The notes under the pieces were generated by a model. It was not told the origin of the DNA and ran no database searches. It saw only the letters and a list, made by a program, of their open reading frames with translations. 64,000 nt of DNA. It comes from Paguma larvata (taxonomy: Eukaryota > Chordata > Mammalia > Carnivora > Viverridae). The DNA lies in NCBI GenBank assembly GCA_030068075.1, contig CM057826.1, positions 110,897,746 through 110,961,745 on the forward strand. Direction: 5' to 3'. Positions 49,045 to 60,988 of the stretch are shown here, piece after piece. The translations under genes and the position numbers were made by a program. Each line of letters starts with the position of its first letter. Within the stretch, counting starts at the first letter, position 1.

Positions 49045-49275
49045 TGAGCTAAATATTATCTATTATTTATTACATGCCAGATACTTACCAGCTTTTTGCA
49101 ATAATAAGTTTGATCTTCAAAATAACACAATGAAGTAGATACTGCTCTCATGTCCTACAATGAGGAAACTGAGGTACAGAGAAATGAAGCATCTTGCCCA
49201 AGGTCACTCAGAAAACAAATAGTGAAGCATGAACTCAATCCAAAAAGTCTGTCTTCAAAGCCTACACTTTGCAGC
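49045..49275 (+). repeat. MIR
   Basis: Well-preserved MIR order: TTATTACATGCCAGATACTT, ATGAGGAAACTGAGGTACAG, CTTGCCCAAGGTCACTCAGA and GTCTGTCTTCAAAGCCTAC. Confidence 0.75.
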
Positions 49276-49734
49276 TTCCTCCCATTATGCTGTGGTTTCT
49301 CCTGAAAATTTAATGCTGCTTTTAGAGCCAAGACCCACACCCTATACTTTTTCAGATAGCTCATAGAATCCAGAAGTCAAAATCGGAAAGGACCCAGAAG
49401 AGGTAGACAGTCTGCTCACTGTTGGTACTACTGGAGAAGACATTCTTAGAACAAAATCAGTATTTCTCAAAGAATGCCATGCATACTATTGGTGATATGC
49501 TACTTTGAATATGCATGAGCAAACTGTTCCATATTCATAGCTATGTATATTTAAAATATGCATCAGATAGATATTATGCCTATATGTAATATGATAAGAT
49601 ATTTTGTGTAATTAGTTTTTAAGATAATTTTGAGAAATATCAAAAATACATAACTGGACAAATAATGTTATAACAACAACTTATATAGCCATGATTTAGT
49701 GCAGAAGTGGATATTTTATTTATTTCCTGTTTTT

Positions 49735-49960
49735 TTATTTGTTCAACAAACATATATTGAACACCTAATATATGTCAGGGAATGTTCACAAAAAGACAAG
49801 CAAATAAAAATCCCTGCCCTTTTATAGCTTCCATTCTAGTGGGGAGAAACAGATAATAAAAAATGTAGAAAAACAAATAAATAATATAGTACATTAGAAG
49901 ATGACAAATACCATGAAAATATAGCGTATCCTAAGAAAGGATATGGCAATGGAGAGAAGG
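49735..49960 (+). repeat. Old L2-related fragment
   Basis: ACATATATTGAACACCTAAT, AATCCCTGCCCTTTTATAGC and TTCCATTCTAGTGGGGAGAA follow the common mammalian repeat order. Confidence 0.5.
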
Positions 49961-50761
49961 AGTGAAATTTTAAAAATTTAAAATGATTACAAATGAAGTT
50001 GAAGTCTCTGTTTTAGCTTCCCAAAATACATGATTTTGATTTAGGTTTCTTTCTCTGAAGACACTCTTTATCATGCTTATTTTTATTTATATTCTCCTGA
50101 AGGCAGAGACAAATTTCATTTAAAAATAAATAACAAATAATTAAAGTAGATAAAAATAAATAGTAAACAATTTAATCAAATGTATAAAAAAAACTATTAT
50201 TAAATAATAACAGTGCTGCATGGATGTGGCAAAAAGTCCGAGAGCATTTTAATGATTAAATTGTTCAAACAGGGAGTACCAAACACTTTTTTCTCCCCCC
50301 ATTGATTCTGCCTGTGTCGATGGGATGAGGGAGAAAATTAGAATCCCTCTCCCCAACCAAGTCAGCTTTTGAAATGAAAGATGAAATGCTTCCTCACAAG
50401 GCCAGAGGGGGGTTCTGTCACCTATCACGCCTGAGATTCTACAACCCTTCTTTGCTGCTTACCTACATGAGTACCTCCGTGGAGATAGCCAGAAGGTGAA
50501 ATACAGAGAAGAATACAGGAGGAGGCAAGAGCGTTCCAACCCATTCTGTTCTGTTCCATGACTACACTTACATGACGCTGATGTGGAAGTGTGTGCAGAC
50601 TGCGTGATTGTTCAGGGCCTAGTGGGCGAGGCAGGGGCCACCAGCTGCACAGAGCAGGATGCAGGCTTCTCCTTGCAGAGAACCAAGAGGTCATGCCAAG
50701 TGCTAAGGATGAGTGCGGCCCTTTCCTTGACCACTGAACTATCTTCATGTCAGTTTTGCTA

Positions 50762-50938
50762 GGGGGCACCCGGGTGGCTCAGTGGGTTCAGCATCCAACT
50801 TTGGCTCAGGTCATGATCTCACTGAGTCGGGCTCTGCACTGACAGTGCGGAGCTTGATTGAGATTCTCTCTCTCCGTTTTTCTCCCTGACTCATGCTTTG
50901 TGTCTCTCAAAATAAATAAACTTGAAAAAAAAAAAAAA
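50762..50938 (+). mobile_element. CAN-SINE
   Basis: Forward copy, head GGGGGCACCCGGGTGGCTCA, A tail ending 50938; part of the middle is missing. Confidence 0.9.
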
Positions 50939-51110
50939 GACTTAACAATATCCTTAGTTGTCACATTTCAGAGAACCTTTAATCTCTGAGAATCTGTCTT
51001 TGCTACCATCCTCACCATCCTATCGTGTATTATTTTCTCTCCCTAATTTTTTGCCTTCTCTGAACTTGCTTTGCTATTCCCTTGATTCCTTGGATGAAAA
51101 GGCAGCTACA

Positions 51111-51151
51111 GTGTACTACTGCTACTACTACTACTACTGCTACTACTACTA
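51111..51151. repeat. Trinucleotide (TAC) microsatellite
   Basis: Roughly 13 units of TAC/CTA with two TGC-type interruptions, about 0.8 kb before the GC-rich promoter. Confidence 0.9.
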
Positions 51152-51265
51152 GTAAACATTTATTTGCATGTTTGCTACATGCTAAGTGCTTTCAATGCAT
51201 TATTTCATTTAATCTTTACATGACTGCATGAGATAAATACTAGCACCATCTATAATTTATAGTTA
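51150..51265 (+). repeat. MIR-like fragment
   Basis: GCTACATGCTAAGTGCTTTC, TAATCTTTACATGACTGCAT and GAGATAAATACTAGCACCAT fit MIR order. Confidence 0.5.
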
Positions 51266-51929
51266 GAAACAGAACTCACAAAGAACTCAGAACACTGCTG
51301 ATTTCACTTCCTTTTTTCTACCTACCACCCTGACTACCAGCTGTCTTGGGAACTCCAAAAGGGCATCCATGAAAATGGCATCTGTGAAAATGGCGTAGAA
51401 TTTCCAGCAGGAAATTTAACACTCCAGGAGTTTGACATTATAAAGGTTTAGAACTATCCACCAACTGGTTGGTGTTCCTGAGAACCACGATGCTGAAGAA
51501 ATTTCTGTTCCTTCTGTTTCAACTTTCTTTTCCACCGGGGAGTGCCAAATACCTCCAAATCTTGTTGAGAGAGAGAACTGGATAAACAGTGAGACCAAGT
51601 GACTCACTTGAGAAGAACAAGCAGAGAGTAGTGCTGAGGAATCAAGCAGACCCTTATTTTATTGCAAAGACCAGCCACTTACTTTGCCTTTTAACAACCT
51701 TGAGTGATATTGGGTAGAAGATACTATCAAGGACAAACATATTTGGAATAATTATAATTTCTGATGACACGATATGATTTTCTTCATTTATTATTATGTT
51801 TTTCTGATGGGAAATTTTAATACATTTTGTTGGAAAACCTTAGTGCAAAAAATAGCTAAGCTATTTTGTATGTTTCAGCCTTGATTTCGATTACATTCAA
51901 ATTACTCACCTCTTGTGCCTGTGCACCCT
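51266..51929. other. Upstream flank of the GC-rich promoter
   Basis: No gene or recognizable element seen. Confidence 0.4.
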
Positions 51930-52066
51930 TGCCCCATTTTTAAAGACCCAGAGCCCCGGGTAGGAGAGCCCCAGAGCATCCCAGAGGGCAGCAGCACAAA
52001 TTCACTCCCCTCCAGCCCCTGCAGCTCATTTCACCCATCTCCCCTCCCCCTTAGTCTGGTGGCTCA

Positions 52067-52073
52067 CCATTGG
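52067..52073 (-). promoter_or_regulatory. CCAAT box (inverted)
   Basis: CCATTGG on the + strand reads CCAATGG on the other strand, an NF-Y-type site. It lies only 2 bases from the X-box, a spacing class often seen for cooperating NF-Y/RFX pairs (known of such promoters; function here inferred). Confidence 0.55.
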
Positions 52074-52075
52074 TC

Positions 52076-52089
52076 GTTGCCACGACAAC
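52076..52089. promoter_or_regulatory. RFX X-box
   Basis: GTTGCCACGACAAC is an imperfect palindrome of two RFX half-sites (GTTGCC, GACAAC) separated by AC, fitting the X-box form RYYNYY-N(1-3)-RRNRAC. It is centrally placed in the GC-rich promoter. Confidence 0.6.
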
Positions 52090-52099
52090 CAGCAGCTGC

Positions 52100-52459
52100 C
52101 AAGACAGGCAGCCTCTACCGCAGCAGGGGTGGGGCCTTGGGGGAGGGGGCAGGAGAGGAGGAGCCAGAGGAGGTGTCTGCTGCAAGTTCCTGGCTGCTTC
52201 TGAGCTCACCCCATCCTCCGAGAGGGAGGAGGCCAAGTGGTGATGCCGCTGCTCCTGCCGCCTCGACTGCTGATGCTCTAGTGAGGCTGGAAGGGTGGTT
52301 CCTCTTCGCCCCGTCGCCAACCAGAGAGCGAGGGAAAAAAAAATCCCACCGGCAGCTGCTGATGTTGGGTTCGGAGGCTGCATCCGACTCGGTCACAAGG
52401 AAAATGGATTCAGTTTGCATCTCTCCCTCCGTTCAACAGCTTCTCCGGGTCTCAGCATG
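52100..52459 (+). other. JAKMIP2: Probable first exon of JAKMIP2 (mainly 5' UTR)
   Basis: The exon end is set by CTCAGCATG followed by GTAAGC, a near-consensus donor. The start is arbitrary, placed just after the X-box. JAKMIP2 encodes a Golgi/neuronal coiled-coil protein whose coding start is known to be in a later exon, which would lie beyond this window. In-frame ATGs at 52362 and 52404 (the latter with A at -3 and G at +4) run open to the donor, so the exon holds either an upstream ORF or an alternative N-terminus. Confidence 0.5.
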
Positions 52460-54926
52460 GTAAGCAGGAGGCTGTGGGGCTATCTTCTTGGTTTAGCTGC
52501 CCATTAAAGGACCTGTGTGTACATTTGTGGCCAGCGCTTGAACAATGACTCCCTCAGATTGGAGAGGAAGATGTGGAGTCAGAGATAGGGATGGAGAGAG
52601 AGGAAGGTTGCCAGGAAGAGAAGTAAGAAAGCATCCGCTGTGTATTAAAAAAAAAAAAAAATGGTGTTCTGATTTTATCTTGAGCCGGCTCAGAATGCAG
52701 ACTGAGCCACTTGGGTCCCTTTCCTTCCAAGCTTAGGAGCAGAATCAGGGGGTGGAAAAAGAACTAACAAGAAATGGGTGTTATTGAAAGGACTCGTTTA
52801 ATTTGCAGCTCTCACATACAGGGTTGGGCCTTCCTCAAAAACCCATTTGGTGCCTCTTGAGCTTCCCGGCCTAATTATAAGGTGATTTTGCTTATTTCCT
52901 TCATCGCTTAAGAAAAGGTGGCCTCAGAATTTAGCATTCCATTTCATATTCTAATGTACTCTTGTTGAGAAGCGATTTGCCGGATAGAGTTTGATTTTTA
53001 GTAGGTAGACGTGATTATGGACATACAAACGTATATCCTATGGATATGCAGATCATTTATACACATGTTTCTAGTGCATTTATGAAACATATTTATATGC
53101 GTACTGTGCTTTGCAATCATATTTATGGGTTATAAATGTCCTTGCATGCTTGGAGGTAATTGCACATTTTTGAAACTATGCTTCTGGTTTGTATTATTAT
53201 TCATTGGCTTCATTTGGATTAATGTGAGATTTATTCTTGTTATTGTCCCTTAGTTTCATTGTGACCAATTAGGACAGATGCCTGTCACTTAATTCTGTAT
53301 CTTAGCACTAGATGTGAATTCGCAGCCTGCCTCTTTTCTTTATTTTTAATTGGGTTTGTGGGAGGTGACTTGAGAGCCCTGAATTTACAATGATGGGAAA
53401 GGGAGGTGGCTTGTGGTATTATTTTGTGTCCAGCATCTTGCCAAGTGAATATTGAAACAAATCAGTTTTCTCAAAATCCCACTCCATCCCCTTCATGTTT
53501 GTGCCTTGTGTCCCAGGAAGCACAGACAAGCTGGAAGGTGAAATGTATTCATTTTATTTGGGAATGCTGCTTGCGATTTGGTCTTCATTCCATCAGTATC
53601 CAGGCACCATTTTACAGTTCTCTCAGATGTTGTATTATGGGTCTATTTATTTAGGTGGTTAAGTAGGAAAGTGGGATTGTTTTGAAAATCTAGTTGTTCC
53701 CAAGTACCCTAGCCATTTCCAAATTAGCCTGCTTATACAATGAAATGAAACAAGAGAGTGAGCAAAGCTTAGCATGAGAATGTGTGGCTTGTAGCCCGAA
53801 ATGGGGGGCTGTTGTAGTTTACAAATGCTTACTGGGATCTGCTTGACCTTTTATTATGTCAAGGCATTAAGGCAGCTCAGGAGACTGAAGATGCCTGAAA
53901 TGAGTAGGGTACGGGGCTCCATTACTACCGGAGATAATGGATCTCATTGAATTAAAGTCAAAAATATCCTTGCAGGTAAAAGTGCTTTACCTTTATCATA
54001 TGGACTAGTTTTATCCATCCATCTATTCTCAAACAATATCGTCAGTGCAAACATTTTTTGCAATGTAAAGTAACATTATTTTTGTCTTAATTTTGCATTT
54101 TATTTTACACACTGCCCCCTCAGTTAAAATTTTTACATGTGTTTGAATCAAGTTTATAGTTTAATTTCTCAGAGAATAAATGTTCTAGTTGGTTTATTTG
54201 TAGGAAGATTTAATAGGAGGGATGGATTTAATATGCTCACAGCATGTCATATATTATGTAGATTCATAGCTCTGTAAAGTCATGCCTTCGTGTGCCTAAC
54301 TATAACAACTAAATAAAGTAGAGCAAAGAAAAAGGTACTGGTCTTACATGTCATATCAAAATTTTTATAACACACTGCATCCTACATCTTTTAATGATAA
54401 CTTTCGACTTCCAGAAATTAAAATTTCAGATATATTGACAGTAAGCTTTAAAAAATTAAGATATGTTGTAGTTGACCCTGTTTCATGCAATGAAAACAGC
54501 TATCTTGGGGCTTTGTTTTATTTCCTTTGTGTTGAGTTTTCATTGGGTTGTGGTCGTATAGGTGAAGTTGGTATAGTTACGGCGGAGGCCATTCACTGTT
54601 GGCCGTGGGCACAGAACCGACTATCAGTCGTAGCACATTTCACCTGTGTGGTAAGACCCTGCTGGGAATCATAGACCTCGTTTTTGATCCCACTATTATA
54701 TGGCCTTTGCTGAAGGGCCACAAAAAGTGACGTGTGTTTAAAGGACTACAAGTGGAATTCTCTAACAGAGGATAAGGAAACTAGGATTATTTCATTTGGA
54801 GAAGAGAAAATTGAGAGATGACAATCATTTGCTTCAGAAGAGCTGGGGTTTGTTTAGAACCTATAATATAGTCAGTGGGCTTCAACTTCATCAGGAAGAA
54901 TGAATATTACAAATATAGAATGTAGA

Positions 54927-55109
54927 GGGACACCTGGGTGGCTCAGGTGGTTAAGCGTCCAACTCTTGGTTGTGGCTCAGTTCACAGTCTTGAGGTTCAT
55001 GAGTTCAAGCTGCACATCGGGGATCCTCTTCCTCCCTCTCTTTGTCCCTCCCCTACTTGTTCTCTCTCTCTCTCTCTCAAAATAGATCAATAAATGTGAA
55101 AAAAAAAGA
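54927..55109 (+). mobile_element. CAN-SINE
   Basis: Forward copy, head GGGACACCTGGGTGGCTCAG; flanks AATATAGAATGTAG and AATATAGAATTTAG. Confidence 0.92.
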
Positions 55110-55302
55110 GACAGGAATATAGAATTTAGAACTTCCTGATAGCAAAGTCGAGTTGTTAACTGGGCAACCAGATTAGACCATGCATTCTTTCTTTCATCAA
55201 AACTTCCAAAAGTTTGACCTAGACGTGCATTTATTTTGGATAGAGTAGACTAGATTCTTTCTCAAGAACTTCTCTGGCTTTTCCTAGAAGAAAACGTCCA
55301 TT

Positions 55303-55518
55303 ACTTACTTACTTACTTATTTATTTATTTATTTATTTAAATTTTTTTTAACATTTATTTATTTTTGAGAGACAAAGAGACAGAGTATGAGCAGGGGAAG
55401 GGCAGAGAGAGAGGGAGACACAGAATCTGAAGCAGGCTTCAGGCTCTGAGCTGTCAGCACAGAGCCCGACGCGGGGCTCAAACTCACAGACCGTGAGATC
55501 ATGACCTGAGCCGAAGTC
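55303..55518 (-). mobile_element. 5'-truncated CAN-SINE
   Basis: Reverse copy that stops at GAGCCGAAGTC, lacking the roughly 33-base tRNA head, yet flanked by perfect 13-bp duplications GAAAACGTCCATT (55290-55302, 55519-55531). Its tail carries (TTAC)4 then (TTTA)n. Confidence 0.92.
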
Positions 55519-56636
55519 GAAAACGTCCATTTTTAAAGTGTGCTTTAGTTATTTAATATCTGATACTTCCAGACCTATAACATTAAGACTCCATTTTGCA
55601 GTGGGCTTCTAAATTACAGAATCTGGATATTTTTAAAGAAATCGATTGACCATCTGCTTGGAAAATTTTATATGTCATCTTGTCAGGATGCAGGGAACTA
55701 AACCCTGACCTCTTCATAAGAGTCCTTTCTCAGCAACTTTGTGTAGTGTGATGTCTAATAGCCGTATTAAAATCATTCCCTTTTGTATGACTAATTTTGA
55801 AAACTAAAATGCAGTTGAGTGGGGTCTAGATACAAAATAATTCAAAAGCCATCAAGTCGACGTCAGAAAGAACGAACTATATGAAAAATACATGCAAGTT
55901 ATTGTTTAAATGTGTTGTTTAACAACATACAAATTTTGTTAATTACCTTTTTCTCAAACACCATCTTGTAAATGCCAATCGTGTTGGAATGTTAAATATT
56001 TTGACTGGCATTTAAACTTGAGTAAAATTTGTTTTAGTTGGAGTATAGCATACATTATCTAATTCCTCACTTTGTGATAGGATGTTCCCTATTTCTTTAA
56101 GTGACTTCAGAACATATTTCAGTTTTATGTACATGCTTCTAGACTCCAAAGGGGTGACTTACTAAATGTCTGAAAAGTCAAAGCCATTTCCTATGTTTCT
56201 CATAGGTTTGTTAAAAGATTAATGTTTTGTTTTCCATGATGAGAACCTTAAAGAAAACCAAAGAAAGAACTAAAGAAAACTTAAAGAAAACTGATTGCAA
56301 GAGATCAATTACAAAATCCTCCGGTTTGTATTTCCCAACTATTATTCTACCAAGTAAAAAATGTGTTTTTACAAAAGAGGAATTAATCATATAATCAAAG
56401 TATTTGTAGAGCTCTTATATGACTAGATAAATTTTCATATGCTAGCAATGTAGAATATTCTCGGGTTATGTAAGATATACATATGTGAAAACAATAAAGT
56501 TGTAATAAGTACCACCATTATGCCTTAAATTAATATCATCTTTTATAGTTCACAAAGTCTTTACATTATTTTTCATCTAATACTCCCCAAATTCTATCCT
56601 GCTGGTAAAACTCTGTCATCATAACTATTTTAAATA

Positions 56637-56827
56637 GTTAATGTTTTAAATGTTTTTCAAAGTTTATTTATTTATTTTGAGGTAGGGGGAGAGTAGGCAG
56701 CGAGAGGTGGGGAGAGAGGGAATCCCAAGCAGGCTTCATACGCCACACTAGGCCCCACACTGGGGTCGATCCAGCAATCTTAAGATCATGACCTGAGCCA
56801 AACCTACTCAGCCACCCAGGTGCCCCA
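56637..56827 (-). mobile_element. CAN-SINE
   Basis: Reverse copy ending CAGCCACCCAGGTGCCCC. Duplications of about 21 bp, 20 identical, at 56616-56636 and 56828-56848. Confidence 0.92.
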
Positions 56828-56848
56828 TCATTATAACTATTTTAAATA

Positions 56849-56965
56849 AGTGGAAACAGGCTCAGAGAAGTTAGACTTGTCCAAGTTTGGGTTTCGTAAG
56901 TGGTCTAACTGGACCTGGGTATCAATCCCATGAGCCCACATCTGCCATGTTAGAACATTTAACAT
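56849..56965 (+). repeat. MIR fragment
   Basis: CAGGCTCAGAGAAGTTAGAC, ACCTGGGTATCAATCCCATG in MIR order; the SINE at 56637 inserted next to it. Confidence 0.55.
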
Positions 56966-57789
56966 ACTATCTTGCTAATTAGAATTTTAAAGTATCAAAT
57001 ATAGTAAATCTGCATTAAATGTGGCTCATTGTGTTTGAATTTTTATTTGAATATATTAGGTGCCATGATTTGCTCTTCGATCATATTGAATTGCCAAATA
57101 GACTCAGTTGTATGCTTAGGGAATTGGCCTCCCCTCCCCAAAAATGGTGCATGCAAAAATTATTTTGTAGAAAGGCCGGATTCTTGATATTTTAGAAAAG
57201 CATAATTGCATTTATTTGGGGAAAAAGCAAAACTTTGTTGGATTGATGTGCCCTTATTTTCTGGCTAAATATTGTTTTTATTTTTAGTGACATCCAGGTT
57301 GGGAGGTAACATAATTTTTTTTTTTTGTGCTTAGAACCAAATTAGGATTTCTATAGACCTCGGACCTTAAAAACACTTAGCCATACCTCCCACCTCTATG
57401 TCCTAAGCCTCTTTCCATGTACATGTTCTTAAAATTAAAAATGAATTAAATCATAAAAAAGTGTACATCAGTTTAACAGCTTTCTGATATTTTCCCTGGG
57501 CAAATACTTTGACACTTTTCTGAAATACCAAAAATTTAATACTTTTCTCCAAAAATATTCTAACTTTTTGATGTCTTCCTTTCTTTGCCAATGCTCTAGG
57601 CACATACTTTGCGTCTGACTATTTGATGCTTCAGCACTGGCCAAAGAGCAAATTATGCCATCTGAACTATCATTCCCCATTTGGAAAGTGTCCTTATAAT
57701 TAGCTTGCAGTACAAGGGAGATCTGTCACACTAAAGACATTCGACTTTAAATAAATATTCACCAAAATAATTAAATTTTATCTTTTGAA

Positions 57790-58085
57790 GGTTTTTTTTC
57801 ATATTAAAAAAATATATCCTCATTGCAAGAAACAAAAAAAAGAGGTGATACAGAAACATATAAAAAGAAAATCCCCCATAAGCCTGTCATCAAGAAATGA
57901 TTACTGTTAGCATTTTGAAATATTTCCTTCTAGATTTTTTTTAAACATGCGACTGTAAACACACTCAGGCATACAATTTCAAAATGGGACCGTACTCTAG
58001 GCGTTGTTTTGTAGTTCTTATAAGGTAACCATCTTTTCATGTCAACAAAATATGTCTGTACTAAATTTTTAATCTCTGTGTGCTT
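57790..58085. repeat. Ancient LINE fragment
   Basis: Phrases ATCCCCCATAAGCCTGTCAT, GATTACTGTTAGCATTTTGA and TTTTGTAGTTCTTATAAGGT follow a known L1M-like 3' pattern. Confidence 0.4.
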
Positions 58086-58616
58086 TTTCCCCCTGATGAT
58101 TCAAGCTGTTTTTTCCCCCTTCAAGGGTCCGTATACTTCGTTTCAAATACTTGTCCTGAAATAGGTAGATCTTGCTTGATTTACAGCAGCTGTGAGTCAA
58201 GCATTATTTTTTTTTTTTTCAGGAAATCGGAGCTCTGTTACCCTGACCTGCCTCTGCATCTCACAATGGGTATTAAATTAACCTCGGTTTTCTCTTGTCT
58301 GCTCATAATGAGTGAGTTTTAAGCCCAAGTCAGTGAAATCTTTGAATCATTAGAAACATCAGGTGCATGCATAAGCAGACAAACAAACACAAAAACAAAA
58401 TCAATTTCTTTCAGAATTTTGTCATTTTTCCTCAGTATGGTAGTGGCATCTTGCATTCTTAACCTCTGTGTCCATCTCAAATCCTCTGTGAAAGCAGACC
58501 TAAACAACATACTTGTTGTATGTTGTACATGACACACATGTACGTTAGCTGTCACATGACTTCGCAGACTAGACTAAGATTATTTTTGGCATCTGTCTTT
58601 TTTAAACCCCTGTATG

Positions 58617-58685
58617 TTTTTTTAAAAATTTTTAAAAATTTTTATTTATTTTGAGAGAGGCAGAGAAAGTGTGAGGGGGGTGGGG

Positions 58686-58720
<35 letters not shown>

Positions 58721-58855
58721 AGAAAGAGAATCCCAAGCAGGCCCCACACTGTTAGTGCAGAGCTCAACGTGGGGCTGGACTCCTGAAACTGTGATCATGA
58801 CCTGAGCCAAAACTGAGGGTTGGTTGCTTAACAGACTAAACCACCCAGGTGCCCC
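58617..58855 (-). mobile_element. CAN-SINE with GA repeat
   Basis: Reverse copy ending AAACCACCCAGGTGCCCC, GA-repeat at 58692-58716; CCCCTGTAT flanks both sides. Confidence 0.9.
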
Positions 58856-58984
58856 TGTATTACGGTTTTTAAAAGAAAATCAAGTCATCTGGCTCTTCTA
58901 AAATATGAATGGTTGGAATCTCCTTATACGTGAAGTTTGAGCTTTAAATATAACTCCTTAGAGAGATTTTCTTAAGTATATTTC

Positions 58985-59112
58985 TATTCTCCGCACCCTG
59001 TGGTTTTTCCTTCATAGTATTTATCAAAGTTGTAATTACAGAGCTATCTATTTGCTTACTTGATTTTTCATACCATTCAGTAGATTGTAAGCTCTATGAG
59101 GGCAGAAAATAA
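58985..59112 (+). repeat. L2 3' tail
   Basis: TCATAGTATTTATCAAAGTT ... GTAGATTGTAAGCTCTATGA and GGGCAG is the classic L2 ending. Confidence 0.65.
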
Positions 59113-59119
59113 AACTGTT

Positions 59120-59331
59120 GGGGCACCTGGGTGGCTCAGTCAGTTAAGCATCCAACTCAGGTCATGATCTCGTGGTTCACAGTTTCAAGCCTCACATCAA
59201 GCTCTCTGCTGTCAGCATGGAGCTGGTTTCAAATCCTCTGTCCCCCTCTCTCTCTGCCCCTCCCCAACTTGTGTGCGCGCACGCACTGTCTCTGTGTCTC
59301 TCTCTCTCTCAAAAATAAATATTAAAAAAAA
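59120..59331 (+). mobile_element. CAN-SINE with internal deletion
   Basis: Forward copy, head GGGGCACCTGGGTGGCTCAG; about 15 bases between CATCCAACT and CAGGTCATGA are missing relative to other copies. Confidence 0.9.
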
Positions 59332-60970
59332 AGATTGTGAAATAGCTTTCCACTGGTAGCTCTTTGACCTGTGATCATCATTCTTTTATTTTGGTGCAAA
59401 AACAAAGTATATCGTATTCATATTTGAGATATTCTCAGGATTTTAAGGTTTTGATAAAAGAAAATCAAATTCTTAAGGGAATAAATCACAATGCTTTAAA
59501 AATCCGTAATTAAAAATCGTTCATTGCATGCTGTAACATCAAAAAGAAAAGCCGTGAACATTTCTGTGGCTCCTTTTATTCCCTTTAAAAACTGAATTGC
59601 AAGTCAGAAATAATGACAGTAGTAGGGGCATAACTTTGGATTCATTGTAATTTATTAAAATAAATTAATAATTTAATTATTATTAGCATCAAATTTACAC
59701 GATCCACACTCAGCTATTTTGCTATTCTGGAAATCTACTAAATTCACTAATCATAAACAAATCATCCCTTCATATCTGTATCCAGAAATTAAGACTAAAC
59801 AGAAACGAAGGTAATAGCCTTACTGAAAAGATAAATTAAGGCGGCATCTTGCCTTCATCGAAATTCTGAAACTTAAGGGTGAGGTAGAAGTCTTTGTTCC
59901 CTTTCTTTGTTTGACATCTAAATCAAGATCATTTACTGCAGTGCCTGAAATTCTGGAGCCTAACTGCAGCAAAAATATACTTAGAAAACCAAGAGTCTGC
60001 CTAAGTTTAGTTGACACTCTCTGTCAGAAAACAAGTCACTGGTATTATTTTCAAGGAGGAAATTTGCTGAGATCACTGGGTCTCTAAAAAAAACTTGGCG
60101 AGCATGTGCCAAAGAAAAAGGGTGATATTTTCCTCTTGACTTCTGTTCCACACTGGAAATATTCGCCTGGAAAATGCTACCAGTATAATGACAATGAAAA
60201 TGTAAACCAAGCAAATGTTTCTTACCCGCATTCCTTATCTGGTTCTTTCTTGCGCAGCAGCATTTCATGGACAGAGGTACCTTCCAGAAATAAACTGAGC
60301 TTGCACTCTGTAATCATTACTGATCCATATTATGTCTCCCATACACCAGTCATAGGTCAGATAGACCTACTTTGAACATATTTTCTAGAACAAAAGCCAT
60401 TTTTTTAATGTGAAGATTCTGATGAAAACAGCAAGAAAAAATACTTTAAATGAGTACCATACCAATCTGAAAAATCCATGGCATCATTCTACCAAAAAAA
60501 CCCATTAGAGACAATTGACAATACTTTTTATTTAACAATCACCAACCTTGAGATGGTATAAAAAAGAACACTTCGAACTCTCATGAGAATTCTCAAAATT
60601 TTTCTGAATGGCACTGACAAGACAGAGACAAGAAGTTAGGTGTTTTGAATACACTCTAGACCCAAAGTTGCTTTCTTATGAATTTCCTAGATAATTCCGA
60701 TTTTGAAGGTGGGCACTCCGGAATTGTTGGGGTTTCTCCATCATCTGCTCTGCTCCGGTTACGTAGACCCAGAGAAGGAATTACTCCCATCCCCTGGTTC
60801 ATTCTTTGTTTCTTGTATCTCTTGAGGAGGAATTTAAGTGGCAGTTATTTAACCATAAAATAAATTTTATATTTTAGAAAATATATGATTTTGATTTATT
60901 AAGGAAAACATTCGAATTGATTTACTTTTATTTTTAAAACACTTAGTTGAATAAAAGTATTTACAAAGTT
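59332..60970. other. Intronic, nothing recognized
   Basis: AT-rich unassigned DNA; the overlapping opposed frames at 59820-60375 have no motif. Confidence 0.35.
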
Positions 60971-60988
60971 TAGAATTTGTAGTGTTTT

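Larger units (their letters stand above)
51930..52460 (+). promoter_or_regulatory. JAKMIP2: GC-rich promoter, probable JAKMIP2
   Basis: A GC-rich segment with moderate CpG density stands out from AT-rich surroundings. It contains an inverted CCAAT box, an RFX X-box and a purine-rich G/GA tract (about 52130-52165), then leads into a first exon with a strong donor. Assignment to JAKMIP2 rests on synteny: in the human map, as remembered, JAKMIP2 lies downstream of SPINK1 in the same orientation with its 5' end some 40 kb away; here the distance is about 33 kb. No JAKMIP2 protein sequence is present in the window, so this is inference. Confidence 0.6.

Noticed and set aside
51915..52463. 182-codon forward frame as an independent gene
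   Set aside because: Its first part precedes the CCAAT and X-box elements and so is upstream of the likely transcription start; composition is low-complexity Ser/Pro/Ala. Only the exon part is kept as a finding.
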